This document shows positions 63,702 through 64,000 of a stretch of DNA of 64,000 nt, piece after piece. The notes beneath the pieces were generated by a model. The model ran no database searches. It saw only the letters and a program-made list of their open reading frames with translations, and was not told the origin of the DNA. The stretch spans positions 248,001-312,000 of the forward strand of contig CATOSI010000002.1 of the NCBI GenBank assembly GCA_951812505.1, written 5' to 3'. The first letter of the stretch is position 1; each line of letters starts with the position of its first letter. The stretch comes from an uncultured Dehalococcoidia bacterium. GTDB lineage: Bacteria; Chloroflexota; Dehalococcoidia; Lucifugimonadales; UBA1123. A program made the translations under genes and the position numbers.

Positions 63702-64000
63702 ATGACCGAAGACAGACAACCCGATATCCGAGACTTGGAAGAGCAGTTCGAGGAGGACGCTGACGAGGCCTCCGATCTGCAGGAACGGCTGGAAGAGGCC
63801 GAACGTGAGCGCGACCAGTTCAGGACCATGGCCCTGCGCTATAAGGCCGACCTCGAAAACTACAAGAAGCGTGCCGCGAGCGAGATGGATGAGACCAGGG
63901 AGCGCGCCAACGCACAGCTTCTGCTCAAGCTGATCGGCGTCGCGGACGACTTCAACCGCGCCCTCGACTACGTCCCCGATGACTCTTCCGACGCAGGCTG
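63702..64000 (+). CDS. grpE: GrpE nucleotide exchange factor, N-terminal part
   Basis: 99 codons to the window edge. The acidic start (MTEDRQPDIRDLEEQFEEDA) and the coiled coil (LQERLEEAERERDQFRTMAL) lead to the GrpE signature RYKADLENYKKRAASEMDET and the ANAQLLLKLIGVADDFNRAL core. It exchanges nucleotide on DnaK. Same transcript as hspR; GGAGG lies upstream of ATG 63702. dnaJ or dnaK probably follow beyond the edge. Confidence 0.95.
   Translation, partial: MTEDRQPDIRDLEEQFEEDADEASDLQERLEEAERERDQFRTMALRYKADLENYKKRAASEMDETRERANAQLLLKLIGVADDFNRALDYVPDDSSDAG

Overview
The window (about 58% GC by eye) looks like a chromosome segment of a bacterium from the phylum Chloroflexota, most likely a Dehalococcoidia/SAR202-type lineage. 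This is inferred from the gene repertoire, not from a marker-gene tree. The supporting genes are two CaiB/BaiF CoA-transferases, an LLM-class (F420-type) oxidoreductase, a Gfo/Idh/MocA oxidoreductase, an HspR-GrpE heat-shock start, a GuaB3-type IMP dehydrogenase, a replication-relaxation protein and many toxin-antitoxin modules.

Layout. 0-7 kb: end of a toxin-antitoxin pair, carB, a conserved hypothetical gene and two overlapping CoA-transferases. 7.3-9.1 kb: a tRNA gene with an Arg-type body but a Ser (GCU) anticodon, followed by a small cassette of a HEPN-like gene and a DUF2806 gene. 9.4-17.9 kb: accessory DNA with IS remnants, a tyrosine recombinase, two VapBC-like pairs, a DUF433/DUF5615 pair, a plasmid-type ParA (frameshifted) with a ribbon-helix-helix partner, a Uma2 nuclease-like gene and an IS5 remnant. 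18-27 kb: an envelope-stress block of PspC proteins, a toast-rack protein, a MacB-like ABC exporter with a very long membrane-fusion protein, and a divergent LiaS/LiaR-like two-component system. 27-33 kb: aldo/keto reductase, DUF998, a broken MFS exporter, an APH-like kinase and several decayed genes. 33-42.4 kb: a second mobile zone with an IS630 element, a replication-relaxation protein, an IS21 remnant, two tyrosine recombinases and a tRNA-Arg(CCU) with integrase DNA on both sides. 42.5-46.5 kb: methyltransferase, oxidoreductase flanked by MITE-like repeats, and a sulfatase-family protein with Thr at the nucleophile site. 46.8-49.1 kb: purF and purN. 49.2-56.6 kb: a nitrate/nitrite assimilation operon, nasA-nirB-nirD-hemD-narK. 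56.7-62.8 kb: LLM oxidoreductase, RidA, purM, a SelW-like gene with an in-frame TGA, guaB3 and a two-gene restriction-modification system. The right edge has a small zinc ribbon gene, hspR and the start of grpE.

How the genes work together. purF, purN, purM and guaB3 give scattered purine synthesis steps; carB serves pyrimidine/arginine synthesis. The nas/nir operon imports nitrate and reduces it to ammonium, with hemD supplying the siroheme precursor. The 18-27 kb block is plausibly a self-contained sensor, regulator and exporter for membrane stress.

The two most striking observations are a probable UGA-encoded selenoprotein of the SelW/Rdx family at 59960-60217, with a SECIS-like hairpin directly after the UGA, and the isotype-mismatched tRNA at 7357-7434, which carries ArgRS identity bases but would read serine AGC/AGU codons. 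It is followed immediately by a gene with a HEPN-type RxxxxH motif.
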